Shown here piece by piece: positions 29,454 through 38,617 of a DNA stretch of 64,000 nt. The notes under the pieces are model-generated. The model searched no databases. It was not told the origin of the DNA and worked only from the letters and a program-made list of their open reading frames with translations. Position 1 is the first letter of the stretch. Each line of letters opens with the position of its first letter. Source of the DNA: Gammaproteobacteria bacterium (lineage in GTDB: Bacteria > Pseudomonadota > Gammaproteobacteria > Acidithiobacillales > Acidithiobacillaceae). The stretch covers positions 62,001-126,000 of the forward strand of contig JAMCRJ010000053.1 of NCBI GenBank assembly GCA_023381645.1, written 5' to 3'. Made by a program: the position numbers and the translations under genes.

Positions 29454-31696
29454 TGCCGGAAACACAAGAACCCTCGTCGCTGAGTGACCGCGATCCCATG
29501 TTCGACCGGGAAAAAGAAAAATATGAGCGACCCATCGTCAGCCGGGAGTACATTCTCAGCTATCTGGAAAGCGCCGGTCAGCCATCGACTCTGGAGGATA
29601 TCATCACCGATCTGGAAGTGTCTGAAGAGGACCAGGAAGCCCTGCGGCGGCGTCTGCGGGCCATGGAACGGGATGGGCAATTGGTTCGTAACCGTCGCGG
29701 CGCTTACGGAATCGTTGAGGCGATGGAGTTGGTGCGTGGTACGGTCAATGCCCACCCCGATGGCTTTGGTTTTCTGATCCCAGAGGGAGGCGGGAAGGAT
29801 CTTTTCCTTTCCCCGCGGGAAATGCGCAAGGTATTTCATGGTGATACGATTCTGGGCCGGGCGGTGGGAGAGGACCGGCGCGGCCGTATCGAAGGCGCGA
29901 TTGTGCGTATTCTGGAACGCGCGCTCAAACAGGTTGTGGGGCGTTACTACGCGGAAGGTGGAGTGCGCTACGTCGTCCCTGAAGATCGTCGCATTCCCCA
30001 GGAATTTGCGGTGGTGGAAGGGGGCGAGATGGCACCCGTACACGGACAGATCGTGACGCTGGAAATCACTCAGTACCCAGATGGGCGTAATGTGCCCCAG
30101 GGCTGCGTGGTCGAGATTCTGGGTGAGCACATGGCCCCGGGCATGGAAGTGGAAATCGCCGTCCGTAACTATGGGTTGCCCCATCAGTGGCCGAACGAAG
30201 TGCTTGCGGAAATTTCGCATTTTTCAGAAACCGTCCCGGAAGCGATCAAAGAAGGGCGCCGCGACCTGCGCGCGCTTCCCCTGGTGACCATCGATGGCGC
30301 CGATGCCAAAGATTTCGATGACGCCGTCTATGCTGAAGAGATCGAAAACGGCTTCCGACTGATCGTTGCGATCGCTGACGTAGCCACTTATGTACGACCG
30401 GACTCTGCGCTGGACAAAGAGGCCGCGACCCGTGGTAATTCTGTCTATTTCCCGCGGCGGGTGATCCCCATGCTGCCTGAAATACTGTCCAACGGACTTT
30501 GCTCCCTCAATCCCCATGTGGACCGCCTCTGCATGCTCTGTGAGATGGAGACGGATATGGCGGGCGAGGTACAGCGTTTCCGGTTTGCCCGTGGCGTCAT
30601 GCGCTCCCAGCGCCGCTTTACCTATGACGAAGTGGCCGCCATATTGGCGGGTGACGAGGATTTGCGTACACGTGATGCAGCCATGGTTCCGCATCTGGAG
30701 GTGCTACACCGACTTTATGAAAGTTTTGCCAAGGCCCGTGAGCGGCGGGGCACCATCGAGTTCGATTCGCAGGAGAGCCGCATTATTTACAATGAACAGG
30801 CGCGCATTGAAAAGATCGTTGCAGTGACGCGCAACGTAGCCCACCGGATCATCGAAGAGTGTATGCTCGCGGCCAACGTGTGCGCGGCACAATATTTCCG
30901 TATCCACCAGCTGCCCATGCTATATCGGGTGCATCCGGAGCCATCCGGCGACAAGCTGGAAGATTTGCGTCGCTTTCTTGGGGAGCTCGGTGTGCCGGTG
31001 CGCCTGCCTGCCCACCCCCGCAGCGCCGATCTGGCCAGCATCATTGAGGACACCCGTGAGCGCAGTGATTCCAGCCTGATCCAGACGGTTATTCTGCGCA
31101 GCCTTTCGCAGGCCTATTATACCGTGGATACTGGCATGCATTTTGGTCTGGCCTTCCCGGCGTACACGCATTTTACCTCTCCCATCCGTCGTTATCCGGA
31201 CCTCGTCGTGCATCGTGGCATTCAGGCTTTGCTGGACGCAGCCGGCGCGGAACCTCGGTGGTTCCCCCAAAAGGCTTTGCAGGAACTCGGTCAGCACTGC
31301 TCCATGACCGAGCGGCGGGCTGACGAGGCCAGTCGCGAGGCGGTGAATTGGCTCAAGTGCGAATTCATGATGGATAAGGTAGGGGAGACCTATACTGGCA
31401 TCATTACGGGTGTTACCGGGTTTGGTCTCTTTGTGGCACTGCGGGACATCTACGTGGAGGGTCTGATCCATATCAGCACCCTTGGTGAAGACTACTTTCA
31501 CTTCGATGCTCAACATTACCGGATTATTGGTGACCGGACCAAGGAAACATTCCAACTGGGGGATGGAATCCAGATCAGGGTTGCGAACGTCAATCTGGAT
31601 GATCGCAAGATTGATTTCGAGCGGGTGATGCCGGAGGGGCAAAGTAGTGGCACGGCGAAGAACCGGCGGAGCCGACGCAGCAGGAAAGACGAATAA
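29453..31696 (+). CDS. rnr: Exoribonuclease R
   Basis: A 3'-to-5' hydrolytic RNase able to degrade structured RNA, used in RNA quality control and trans-translation. The 747 residues hold an N-terminal winged-helix RNase II domain (about 25-90), cold-shock domains (about 90-265), the RNB catalytic domain with the metal-binding DGADAKDFDD near residue 280, and a C-terminal S1 domain (from about 650, GETYTGIITGVTGFGLFV) ending in a basic tail. The ATG at 29453 has AAGGAG nine bases upstream; an in-frame ATG at 29420 lacks one. Its upstream region is occupied by a divergent tRNA gene. Confidence 0.96.
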   Translation: MPETQEPSSLSDRDPMFDREKEKYERPIVSREYILSYLESAGQPSTLEDIITDLEVSEEDQEALRRRLRAMERDGQLVRNRRGAYGIVEAMELVRGTVNAHPDGFGFLIPEGGGKDLFLSPREMRKVFHGDTILGRAVGEDRRGRIEGAIVRILERALKQVVGRYYAEGGVRYVVPEDRRIPQEFAVVEGGEMAPVHGQIVTLEITQYPDGRNVPQGCVVEILGEHMAPGMEVEIAVRNYGLPHQWPNEVLAEISHFSETVPEAIKEGRRDLRALPLVTIDGADAKDFDDAVYAEEIENGFRLIVAIADVATYVRPDSALDKEAATRGNSVYFPRRVIPMLPEILSNGLCSLNPHVDRLCMLCEMETDMAGEVQRFRFARGVMRSQRRFTYDEVAAILAGDEDLRTRDAAMVPHLEVLHRLYESFAKARERRGTIEFDSQESRIIYNEQARIEKIVAVTRNVAHRIIEECMLAANVCAAQYFRIHQLPMLYRVHPEPSGDKLEDLRRFLGELGVPVRLPAHPRSADLASIIEDTRERSDSSLIQTVILRSLSQAYYTVDTGMHFGLAFPAYTHFTSPIRRYPDLVVHRGIQALLDAAGAEPRWFPQKALQELGQHCSMTERRADEASREAVNWLKCEFMMDKVGETYTGIITGVTGFGLFVALRDIYVEGLIHISTLGEDYFHFDAQHYRIIGDRTKETFQLGDGIQIRVANVNLDDRKIDFERVMPEGQSSGTAKNRRSRRSRKDE

Positions 31697-31712
31697 AAGC
31701 AGTGTACCCGCC

Positions 31713-32498
31713 TTATGTCTTGATCATCCCGTTATCCAGGCAGAGCGGGTCATAGCCGAAGATGATGGTCTGATCGGGTAAGGTCAGGCTGACATCCTTG
31801 CCTGCATAATCCAGGTGGCTCAACAGCCATTTGATGATCTGCAGGCGCGCGGCTTTCTTGTCGTCTGCAGTTACAACGGTCCAGGGTGTGAAGCTGGTAT
31901 GGGTACGCGCAAACATGGTATTGCGCGCACTGCTGTAATCCTTCCAGTGTTTCACTGCCTGCGCATCGATGGGGCTGGTTTTCCACTGCTTGAGCGGATC
32001 GTCTTTGCGTGCCTCCAGGCGCTTTTTTTGCTCGTTCCGGGAAATATCCAGGTAAATTTTAAAAAAATGGATACCCGAGCGCACCAGCATGCCCTCATAA
32101 TCTGTTACTTCAGAAAAAAATTCCTCGTATTGCGCATCGGTACAAAATCCCATGACCTTTTCCACGCCCGCGCGGTTATACCAGCTACGGTTGAAAAAAA
32201 CGATTTCGGCAGCGGAAGGCAAATAATGGGTATAGCGCTGGAAATACCACTGACTTTCTTCCCGGTCCGAGGGTTTATTTAGTGCAACGATACGTGTTTC
32301 GCGAGGGCTGAGATGCTGCGTAATGCGCTTGATGGTGCCATCCTTGCCAGCCGTGTCGCGGCCTTCCAGGATAACCAGAATTTTTTCATTCTTGCTGATG
32401 ATGTGCCGCTGCAGTTTGACCAACTCGATTTGCAATTGGCGTAATTCTTCTTTGTAGCGTTGTTTTTCCATGATCTTCTCTTCTTTGTACTTGGTCAT
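31713..32498 (-). CDS. ppk2: Polyphosphate kinase 2 (class I, single domain)
   Basis: Uses polyphosphate to phosphorylate nucleoside diphosphates (class I, inferred from the one-domain architecture). The 261 residues hold Walker A GRDTAGKDG, the lid-type segment KPSDREESQWYFQRY, and Walker B FFNRSWYNRAGVE. The start chosen is the ATG at 32498, with AAGG eight bases upstream; a GTG at 32507 and an ATG at 32471 are alternatives. It lies 34 bp after a flavoprotein disulfide reductase gene and converges with rnr. With ppk1 elsewhere in the window it gives both synthesis and use of polyphosphate. Confidence 0.92.
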   Translation of the reverse strand: MTKYKEEKIMEKQRYKEELRQLQIELVKLQRHIISKNEKILVILEGRDTAGKDGTIKRITQHLSPRETRIVALNKPSDREESQWYFQRYTHYLPSAAEIVFFNRSWYNRAGVEKVMGFCTDAQYEEFFSEVTDYEGMLVRSGIHFFKIYLDISRNEQKKRLEARKDDPLKQWKTSPIDAQAVKHWKDYSSARNTMFARTHTSFTPWTVVTADDKKAARLQIIKWLLSHLDYAGKDVSLTLPDQTIIFGYDPLCLDNGMIKT

Positions 32499-32532
32499 GA
32501 CGCGCACCTTTTAATGATGAATAACGTGGCTT

Positions 32533-33921
32533 TTAAAAAAGGCTGCGCGCAGCCTTGCCGATGCCTTCGGCGCTCATCGGATGCTGGTCCGCAAAGCGGG
32601 CCAGATCGTAGGCGGTGAGGCCATGGGCGGCCGCCGTGCCGATCTGGCCGATGAGATAACCGGCATCGATCCCCACCACCCAACCGCCTAGAAGACGCAG
32701 GCTGTCCGCAGCGAAAAACAGTTGAATGCCACCCTCCATGCGTTCCAGAATCTGTGCCCGGGAATCTTCCTCAAAGTCATAGCGGCCAGTCTGTAACGGT
32801 ATGCCTTGCGCTTCCGCCAGGGCAGGGGTAATGCCTACATAGGCGGCCGCCGGCAGGGTGAAGATGGTGGTGGGTATATGGCGGAAGTCCGCATAATCCA
32901 TGGAAATATTGCCACCGAGAATGTTGTGTGCAGCCACCAGGGACTGGCGCACGGCGGCGTGGAATAAAGGCACGCGGCCATTTACATCACCACAGGCATA
33001 AATATGTGGATGGACCGTTTGCAAGTCGGGTCCCACGGCAACACCTTTTCGTGTCACGGTAATGCCGATTTCGGTAGCGCCTGCAGGAATGACGGGACGC
33101 CTGCCCACCGCCATCAGCACTACGTCGCCATCGATGGTGTCCTCCTCTTCTCCGCGGGTATAATGTACGCGCCGTCCTCCCTCAGGAGTTACGTCGACTG
33201 CCGTCACGTCTACACCGGTGAGAACGCGAATAGACGGATCCAGCAACGGCGTTAGCAGTGCCACCATACCCGGATCCATGCCGTTGAGAAGTTGCCCACC
33301 TTTCTGAAGCAGCGTGACCCTAGTGCCCAGGGCGGCGAAGAACGTGGCCGTTTCCAGACCGATATAACCGCCACCGATGACAATCATCCGCTCCGGCAGG
33401 GTTTTGAGGGCGGCGTCAGGTTTATACAGATCGTGGCTAGTAAGGCAGAACTCGGATCCCGGAACCGGGGGAATGAATACATCGGAGCCGCTGGCAATGA
33501 TAACCTGGGCACACCGGAATCGCCGTTCACCGTCCGCCGTATCGACAGCCACTTCGTGAGGACTGATAAACCGTGCTTCTCCCTGAATCATCTGAATATT
33601 CGGTGTGGCGGCCAAATCTGCGGCGTGTTGCTGATAGCGCCGCGCCTGGATGCTGTCCTTGTGCGCCATGATTTTTGCGAAGTCGACTGTAACGGTGCCG
33701 GACAGACCTCGTTCGGAAAAGCGCCGCTGCGACTGGTAGATTTCGGCGGTTTCCCGAACGGCTTTAGAGGGTACGCAACCCTCGTAAAGGCAGTTTCCGC
33801 TCATTACCCCCTTGGGATCCACCATGACTACAGAACGCCCCGCCCTGGCCAGCCGAAATGCGGCAGGATAAGCGCCGCCTCCCGCACCGATGGTCAACAG
33901 ATCAGCATGTTGAATAATCAC
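32533..33921 (-). CDS. Lipoamide dehydrogenase-like FAD/NAD disulfide oxidoreductase
   Basis: 462 residues of the class I pyridine nucleotide-disulfide oxidoreductase family. The FAD motif GAGGGAYPAA (residues 12-21) and the redox-active pair CLYEGC (C44, C49) are N-terminal; the NAD-binding motif GGGYIGLETA follows near 185; YACGDV lies near 310. The C-terminal dimerisation domain holds HPMSAE, where the histidine-glutamate pair of lipoamide dehydrogenase is expected. The start is a GTG with GGAGG six bases upstream. There is no pyruvate or oxoglutarate dehydrogenase gene beside it, so its partner is unknown; mercuric reductase is unlikely because the extra cysteines are absent. It is probably cotranscribed with ppk2. 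Confidence 0.82.
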   Translation of the reverse strand: MIIQHADLLTIGAGGGAYPAAFRLARAGRSVVMVDPKGVMSGNCLYEGCVPSKAVRETAEIYQSQRRFSERGLSGTVTVDFAKIMAHKDSIQARRYQQHAADLAATPNIQMIQGEARFISPHEVAVDTADGERRFRCAQVIIASGSDVFIPPVPGSEFCLTSHDLYKPDAALKTLPERMIVIGGGYIGLETATFFAALGTRVTLLQKGGQLLNGMDPGMVALLTPLLDPSIRVLTGVDVTAVDVTPEGGRRVHYTRGEEEDTIDGDVVLMAVGRRPVIPAGATEIGITVTRKGVAVGPDLQTVHPHIYACGDVNGRVPLFHAAVRQSLVAAHNILGGNISMDYADFRHIPTTIFTLPAAAYVGITPALAEAQGIPLQTGRYDFEEDSRAQILERMEGGIQLFFAADSLRLLGGWVVGIDAGYLIGQIGTAAAHGLTAYDLARFADQHPMSAEGIGKAARSLF

Positions 33922-33996
33922 TGGACGCCTCCATATGGGAAAGTCTAGTTCATTATGATGGTGGTCTCGCCAGCCAGAAGGCCCCCGTCTGTCTGA

Positions 33997-34749
33997 TTAC
34001 GATTCCGGGAGGCCCAGATCCCGGACTTCGAGGCCCATCCGTTCCAGACGGGCCTTCAGGTCGCAGGTGGCGGCCTGAACATCGTGCTCCCGTCCTGCCA
34101 CACCCAGCTCGATTTGCGGACCATCCGCCTTGAAACTGGGCAGGCTAGAGAAACGAACGTCCGGATGGGCGACGCAGAAACTCTCCATGAGGGGGACCAG
34201 ATCGCCCTCCCGCGCACGGGGTAACAGAATCCGGGCCTCTACGTCAGCCACTACGGGCGGAAAATACTCCTCGAGCACCCAATCGCTCATAGGTTCTGCC
34301 ATCTGCGGAAATCCCGGAAAGAAATGCCCGTTTGCCACGGAAAATCCAGGCACATTATTGACAGGGTTGGGGATCAGCCTTGCCCCGACGGGCAGATCGG
34401 CCATCCGGATCCGTACCGGATCTGCCTTTTCGCCATACTGCCGACGAATCCATTCTTCCGCTTCCGGGTGCCGGGACAGGGTAACGTCGGCCGCCGCCGC
34501 GGCGCAATCGCGGGTCAGGTCATCGGGTGTTGCCCCCAAACCTCCGAAGGAGAAAAACGGCAGGGATTGTGCCATGGCCCATCGCAACTGGCTCAGCAGG
34601 ATATTCCGGATGTCGGGTAGGATCAGGCACCACGCTATGCCGTAACCGCGTCGTGCCAATTGCTGGCGGCTGCGGACAACGTGACGGTCTTCCCGTTTGC
34701 CGGAGAGTATCTCCGTGCCGATGATCACCAAGCCAACGTCTTCGCTCAT
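33997..34749 (-). CDS. MoaB/CinA-like molybdopterin-binding domain protein
   Basis: 250 residues. The N-terminal domain starts VGLVIIGTEILSGKREDRH and has the SFGGLGATPDDLTRD motif, as in the MoCF/CinA N-terminal (COG1058) family. It lacks the C-terminal nicotinamide-mononucleotide deamidase domain of full CinA. The ATG at 34749 overlaps the purN stop by four bases, so it is the third gene of purM-purN. The substrate is unknown; pterin/molybdenum cofactor or nucleotide-repair chemistry are possible. Confidence 0.8.
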   Translation of the reverse strand: MSEDVGLVIIGTEILSGKREDRHVVRSRQQLARRGYGIAWCLILPDIRNILLSQLRWAMAQSLPFFSFGGLGATPDDLTRDCAAAAADVTLSRHPEAEEWIRRQYGEKADPVRIRMADLPVGARLIPNPVNNVPGFSVANGHFFPGFPQMAEPMSDWVLEEYFPPVVADVEARILLPRAREGDLVPLMESFCVAHPDVRFSSLPSFKADGPQIELGVAGREHDVQAATCDLKARLERMGLEVRDLGLPES

Positions 34750-35411
34750 GAGAAACTCTCCAGAGAAGGGGCAATGGCCTCGCGCATGGCCGTCTCTGGC
34801 GGATCTCGCCACCGGGCGCGCCCTGCGGCGTAAGCTACTCGGCCACTCAGCAGCCATGCCAGCGCCTGCGGATAAATACGATGTTCCGCGTCAAGCACGC
34901 GGGCGGCAAGAGATTGCTCGTCGTCTTCCGGCAGTACGGCTACCGCTGCCTGAATGATGGCCGGACCGGCATCTAGTGCCGGTGTCACGAAATGGACGCT
35001 GGCACCATGCCATAACACACCCTGCTCCAGCGCCCGGGCATGGGTATGCAGGCCGGGAAAGGCAGGAAGCAGGGAAGGATGAACATTCAGCATTCTGCCC
35101 TCGTAGCGCTGAACGAAGGCGGGCGTGAGTTGACGCATGAATCCCGCCAACGCCACTGCATCCGGGGCGTAGTCGTCAATCTGCCTTTGCAGTGCGGCAT
35201 CGAAATCCACCCGGACCCCATAATCGCGATGGTCGACCGTAAGGGCAGGAATGCCTGCCAGTACCGCCAACTCCAGCGCGCGGGCGGCTGGGCGGTTACT
35301 GATGACTGCAACGACTTGCGTATCCGGTATCTGCCCGCTACGGCATGCTGCAAGAATGCTCTGCAGGTTGCTTCCCCGGCCGGAAACCAGAATCACCAGC
35401 CTTTTAGTCAA
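34746..35411 (-). CDS. purN: Phosphoribosylglycinamide formyltransferase
   Basis: Transfers formyl from 10-formyl-THF to GAR in purine synthesis. The N-terminal [11 protein letters not shown] phosphate loop, the catalytic N and H in [12 protein letters not shown], and the aspartate in ALDAGPAI are present. The start is the TTG at 35411, with AGGGAG nine bases upstream and overlapping the end of purM; GTG at 35429 is an alternative. The 221 residues are close to the family length. The order purM-purN matches many Proteobacteria. Confidence 0.94.
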   Translation of the reverse strand: MTKRLVILVSGRGSNLQSILAACRSGQIPDTQVVAVISNRPAARALELAVLAGIPALTVDHRDYGVRVDFDAALQRQIDDYAPDAVALAGFMRQLTPAFVQRYEGRMLNVHPSLLPAFPGLHTHARALEQGVLWHGASVHFVTPALDAGPAIIQAAVAVLPEDDEQSLAARVLDAEHRIYPQALAWLLSGRVAYAAGRARWRDPPETAMREAIAPSLESFS

Positions 35412-36441
35412 GAAAACGTACTCCCTCACCGTTCCGGCGTGGCACCAACTGCCCGGCAACGAAGGCCTGCTCGCCATGCTCTGCCAAAGACTCTACAGCC
35501 GCCTGCCTGGAGTCCCAGGGTACGATCGCTACCATGCCGATACCAACGTTGAAGACCCGTCGCATCTCCTCCGTGGAGATCTGCCCCTGTTCCTGCAGCC
35601 ATTGAAAAATGGGTGGCATTTGCCAGGTTTTGGGATCGATATGGGCGGCAAGTGCCGCAGGCAGTGAGCGGGGCAGATTTTCCACCAGTCCGCCGCCGGT
35701 GATGTGGGAGAGGGCGCGTATGGTAACCCCCTGACGTAACGCCTGAATGGCCTTGACGTAGATCCGGGTTGGCTGCAGCAGCAGGTCCACCAGCGGTTCA
35801 CCGTTGATCTGGACATGGGCATGGGCACCGCTACGTACCAGTATTTCCCGAATCAGCGAATAACCATTACTGTGTGGCCCCGACGAGGCGATGCCGATTA
35901 CCGCATCGCCTTCCTCGCAATCGGCACCCGTCAGGATGGCGGACTTCTCGACGATACCCACCGCAAAGCCCGCAAGATCATAATGTCCGGCCGGGTACAT
36001 GCCGGGCATTTCCGCCGTTTCACCGCCCAGCAGAGCACAGCCAGCCTGGCGGCAGCCTTCAGCCACCCCGGAAATAACCGCTTCAGCCACGGCATTGTCC
36101 AACTGCCCGCAGGCATAGTAATCGAGAAACCAGAGGGGTTCCGCACCGGAAACAAGGATATCGTTGACACACATGGCGACCAGGTCGATACCGATATGAT
36201 CATGTCGGTTGGCTTCCAAGGCCAGCAACAGCTTGGTACCTACCCCATCGGTGCCCGACACCAGTACCGGCTCACGATAGCCGCCCGGCAGGGCGAATAA
36301 TCCGCCGAAACCACCGATACCGCCAAGTACACCGGGGCGGTGGGTACTTTTGGCAAGAGGTTTGATACGGTCCACCAATGCATTGCCAGCGTCGATATTC
36401 ACTCCAGCACTGCGATAGGTCAAAGGTTTTGGGGTGTCCAC
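35404..36441 (-). CDS. purM: Phosphoribosylformylglycinamidine cyclo-ligase (AIR synthetase)
   Basis: Closes the imidazole ring of purines (FGAM plus ATP to AIR). Canonical motifs: [12 protein letters not shown] at the N-terminus, [38 protein letters not shown] and [13 protein letters not shown]. The GTG start at 36441 has GAGGAAG five bases upstream and gives 345 residues, the same as E. coli. It overlaps purN by eight bases. Confidence 0.97.
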   Translation of the reverse strand: MDTPKPLTYRSAGVNIDAGNALVDRIKPLAKSTHRPGVLGGIGGFGGLFALPGGYREPVLVSGTDGVGTKLLLALEANRHDHIGIDLVAMCVNDILVSGAEPLWFLDYYACGQLDNAVAEAVISGVAEGCRQAGCALLGGETAEMPGMYPAGHYDLAGFAVGIVEKSAILTGADCEEGDAVIGIASSGPHSNGYSLIREILVRSGAHAHVQINGEPLVDLLLQPTRIYVKAIQALRQGVTIRALSHITGGGLVENLPRSLPAALAAHIDPKTWQMPPIFQWLQEQGQISTEEMRRVFNVGIGMVAIVPWDSRQAAVESLAEHGEQAFVAGQLVPRRNGEGVRFLD

Positions 36442-36536
36442 GGTGACTTCCTCGATGGGGTTTGGCTCATGGTATGAGGGCGTCTGGCGCCTGTCAAAGG
36501 CAGAATCGGGAATCCTCACCCATGCCGTATCCCAAT

Positions 36537-36562
36537 AAAAAAGAGCGGCGAACCGCTCTTTT
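36537..36562 (-). terminator. Rho-independent terminator after sodB
   Basis: AAGAGCGG (36541-36548), loop CGAA, CCGCTCTT (36553-36560). On the minus strand the stem is followed by a T-run, 25 bp past the sodB stop. Confidence 0.88.
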
Positions 36563-36584
36563 CGGACTGGATGCCTGCCGGCGG

Positions 36585-37202
36585 TCAGAAGCGCTTGAAA
36601 ATCTGACCACTCCGGGCGGCCTGGAAGCGTGCTTCCACCACGCCCCAGTTCATGTTCTTGTGAACGGCCGCCAGGTAATCCGCACGGCCAAGTGCCTTCC
36701 AGTCCACCATGTAGGCGTGCTCGAAGACATCGACGATAACCAGCGGCACGAAACCACCCACGTTACCGTCTTCGTGGAGTTGAACGAAGTGGTTGTTGAT
36801 CTGACCAGTGGTACCATCATAGTAGGCGATAGCCCAACCCACGCTCCGGCTCTTGGCGGCAGACACCAGATCTTCGTGCCATACCTCAGCGCTGCCAAAC
36901 TGTTCAGTGACCGCTGCCTTGAAGCCGGATGCCTGATCGATGCTGCTGCCCGGCTTCAGTTGCGCAAAATAATACTCATGTAAAACCATGCCGTTATACT
37001 CAAAGCCAAAGCGCCTGCGGCGATCTGCATAGGCGAAGGAGCCGGCTTTACCCGCCGCCCGCATTTCTGCAAGCTCTTTGTGCAACGCATTGCTCTGGTT
37101 GACATAACCAACATAAAGGCCCCAGTGATCCGTAATTTGGGCATCGGAGATGCCATCCAGGCCGCTGGGCTTCAATTCTTCGCGCACGCTATATTCGGAC
37201 AT
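36585..37202 (-). CDS. sodB: Iron/manganese superoxide dismutase (divergent)
   Basis: 205 residues of the Fe/Mn-SOD fold. Candidate metal ligands are the histidine in [13 protein letters not shown], the histidine in MVLHEYYF, and the aspartate and histidine in [11 protein letters not shown]. It departs from the classical HHxxHH N-terminal motif and the NHxFFW motif (here LHEYYF), so it is a divergent member whose metal preference cannot be read with certainty. A Shine-Dalgarno sequence (AGGAGA), a candidate promoter and a terminator all fit a single-gene unit. An inverted repeat overlaps the promoter. Confidence 0.88.
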   Translation of the reverse strand: MSEYSVREELKPSGLDGISDAQITDHWGLYVGYVNQSNALHKELAEMRAAGKAGSFAYADRRRRFGFEYNGMVLHEYYFAQLKPGSSIDQASGFKAAVTEQFGSAEVWHEDLVSAAKSRSVGWAIAYYDGTTGQINNHFVQLHEDGNVGGFVPLVIVDVFEHAYMVDWKALGRADYLAAVHKNMNWGVVEARFQAARSGQIFKRF

Positions 37203-37250
37203 TCGTCATTCTCCTGATTTCAAGTTTAGAACCGAACCAATACTGCCCTG

Positions 37251-37279
37251 ATTGTAGTCAGTGGGCGTTCCGTCTGCAA
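37251..37279 (-). promoter_or_regulatory. sodB promoter
   Basis: On the minus strand TTGCAG (37274-37279), a 17-base spacer and TACAAT (37251-37256); transcription would start near 37244, about 40 bases before the ATG. Confidence 0.55.
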
Positions 37280-37298
37280 ACGACCTCCCGGTCGTTTG
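37277..37298. promoter_or_regulatory. Perfect 9-bp inverted repeat at the sodB -35 region
   Basis: CAAACGACC (37277-37285), spacer TCCC, GGTCGTTTG (37290-37298). It overlaps the last bases of the sodB -35 box and lies 25 bp upstream of a candidate pgsA promoter, so it could be an operator for one or both divergent genes. Confidence 0.5.
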
Positions 37299-37322
37299 AA
37301 CCTGTATTGCCCCCAATTGTTC

Positions 37323-37351
37323 TTGACAGCCGCCGCCCCCTTGCCTAGCTT
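37323..37351 (+). promoter_or_regulatory. Candidate promoter of pgsA, possibly leaderless
   Basis: TTGACA (37323-37328), a 17-base spacer and TAGCTT (37346-37351). The predicted transcription start is at or within a base or two of the ATG at 37359, and no Shine-Dalgarno sequence is visible. Confidence 0.4.
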
Positions 37352-37358
37352 CACGGTC

Positions 37359-37907
37359 ATGAACCTGCCGAACCTGTTGACCTTGCTGCGGCTCTTTCTG
37401 GTGCCTGTAATTTTCTATGCACTGGCGAGGGGGTTTTTCGCCGTGGCACTGGTCATTTTTTTCGCAGCAGCGATTACCGACGCGTTGGATGGCTGGATAG
37501 CCCGTCATTACCATCTCCAGACCCGTCTGGGTGCCGTTCTCGACCCGGTGGCGGATAAATTACTTGTAGTCACGACCGTTATCATGCTGACCTGGTTGCA
37601 GTGCATCCCATTGTGGCTGACAGTCGCCGTTATCTCCCGGGACCTGTTGATCGTAGGTGGTGGTCTGCTCTACCTGCTGCTGATCGGAAAATTCAGTATC
37701 CACCCGACACTGCTGTCGAAATGGAACACCGCGTTACAATTTGTCGTCATTGTGCTGGTGCTGTTAGAGGCGGCCTTCCGCTGGCGGATGCCGCTGCTGC
37801 CGATCTTTGTCCTGGTATTCGTTACGGCTGTTGCGTCCGGGGGGCAATATGTCTGGGTCTGGAGTCGCAAGGCCATTGCCCAGGACAGGGCTCCCGGCCA
37901 ATCATGA
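37359..37907 (+). CDS. pgsA: CDP-alcohol phosphatidyltransferase, PgsA type
   Basis: 182 residues with several membrane helices. The family motif D-G-x2-A-R-x8-G-x3-D-x3-D is exact in the segment DGWIARHYHL through LDPVADK (about residues 48-75), and the N-terminus MNLPNLLTLLRLFLVP is PgsA-like, as is the length. It should make phosphatidylglycerophosphate from CDP-diacylglycerol and glycerol 3-phosphate; a different CDP-alcohol acceptor cannot be excluded. It overlaps hda by four bases (ATGA). Confidence 0.82.
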   Translation: MNLPNLLTLLRLFLVPVIFYALARGFFAVALVIFFAAAITDALDGWIARHYHLQTRLGAVLDPVADKLLVVTTVIMLTWLQCIPLWLTVAVISRDLLIVGGGLLYLLLIGKFSIHPTLLSKWNTALQFVVIVLVLLEAAFRWRMPLLPIFVLVFVTAVASGGQYVWVWSRKAIAQDRAPGQS

Positions 37908-38617
37908 TGGGGAACCGACAGCGCATTCTCCCCTTGGGCGTGCAGGCGCCCGCAACACTGGAGGGATATTATCCCTGTCCCAACGCGGCGGCACTGCGTG
38001 CAGTGTTGAACTTGGTGGCTGAACCACAGGGCCTATGTCTTTACCTTTATGGCCCGGGCGGAGTCGGTAAAAGTCATTTGCTGCTGGGGGCGGCTTCGGC
38101 GCTTGCCGGCTGGACACCGTATATGGATTGCGGAGATATCGCCCACCTATTCAACAGCATAAAGGATTTGGAGGGGTTCTCCAGCCTCGCAGCAGCGCCC
38201 CTGTTGTGTCTGGATAATATCGAAGCCTGGGCAGGTCAGCGCGATAAGGAAACTTTTTTATTCGACCTTTACAATGAGCGCATGAGTTACGGTCGACCGA
38301 TGCTCCTTGCCGGTCGGGCGGCACCCCGGTTCCTGGACTGGGTGCTTCCCGACTGGGCCAGCAGGGCGAGCGCCTGCCTGCAGGTCGCCCTGCGCCTGCC
38401 CGATGATACGGAAAGGATGGCCATTCTACAGGAAATGGCGCAGCGCCGGGGCCTGCAGATAGGTGTAGAGGCAGCACATTATCTGTTACGTCATTATGCT
38501 CGCGATCCCTGTACACTGGATGGCTTGTTAACTGTGCTGGACGCCGGAAGCTGGGAACATCAGCGGGAAGTGACCATTCCTTTCATACGCCTTTGCCTAG
38601 GTGCAGAGAAGCCATGA
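37904..38617 (+). CDS. hda: Hda, DnaA regulatory inactivator (DnaA-like AAA+ protein)
   Basis: 237 residues, the size of Hda. It has only the AAA+ core of DnaA: Walker A GPGGVGKSHLL, Walker B-like LLCLDNIEAW, and an arginine-bearing sensor region (PDDTERMAILQ). There is no C-terminal DNA-binding domain. Hda with the beta clamp stimulates ATP hydrolysis by DnaA after initiation. The ATG at 37904 overlaps the pgsA stop. The QRILPLGVQAP near the N-terminus resembles the clamp-binding motif QL(S/P)LP(L). Confidence 0.85.
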   Translation: MMGNRQRILPLGVQAPATLEGYYPCPNAAALRAVLNLVAEPQGLCLYLYGPGGVGKSHLLLGAASALAGWTPYMDCGDIAHLFNSIKDLEGFSSLAAAPLLCLDNIEAWAGQRDKETFLFDLYNERMSYGRPMLLAGRAAPRFLDWVLPDWASRASACLQVALRLPDDTERMAILQEMAQRRGLQIGVEAAHYLLRHYARDPCTLDGLLTVLDAGSWEHQREVTIPFIRLCLGAEKP

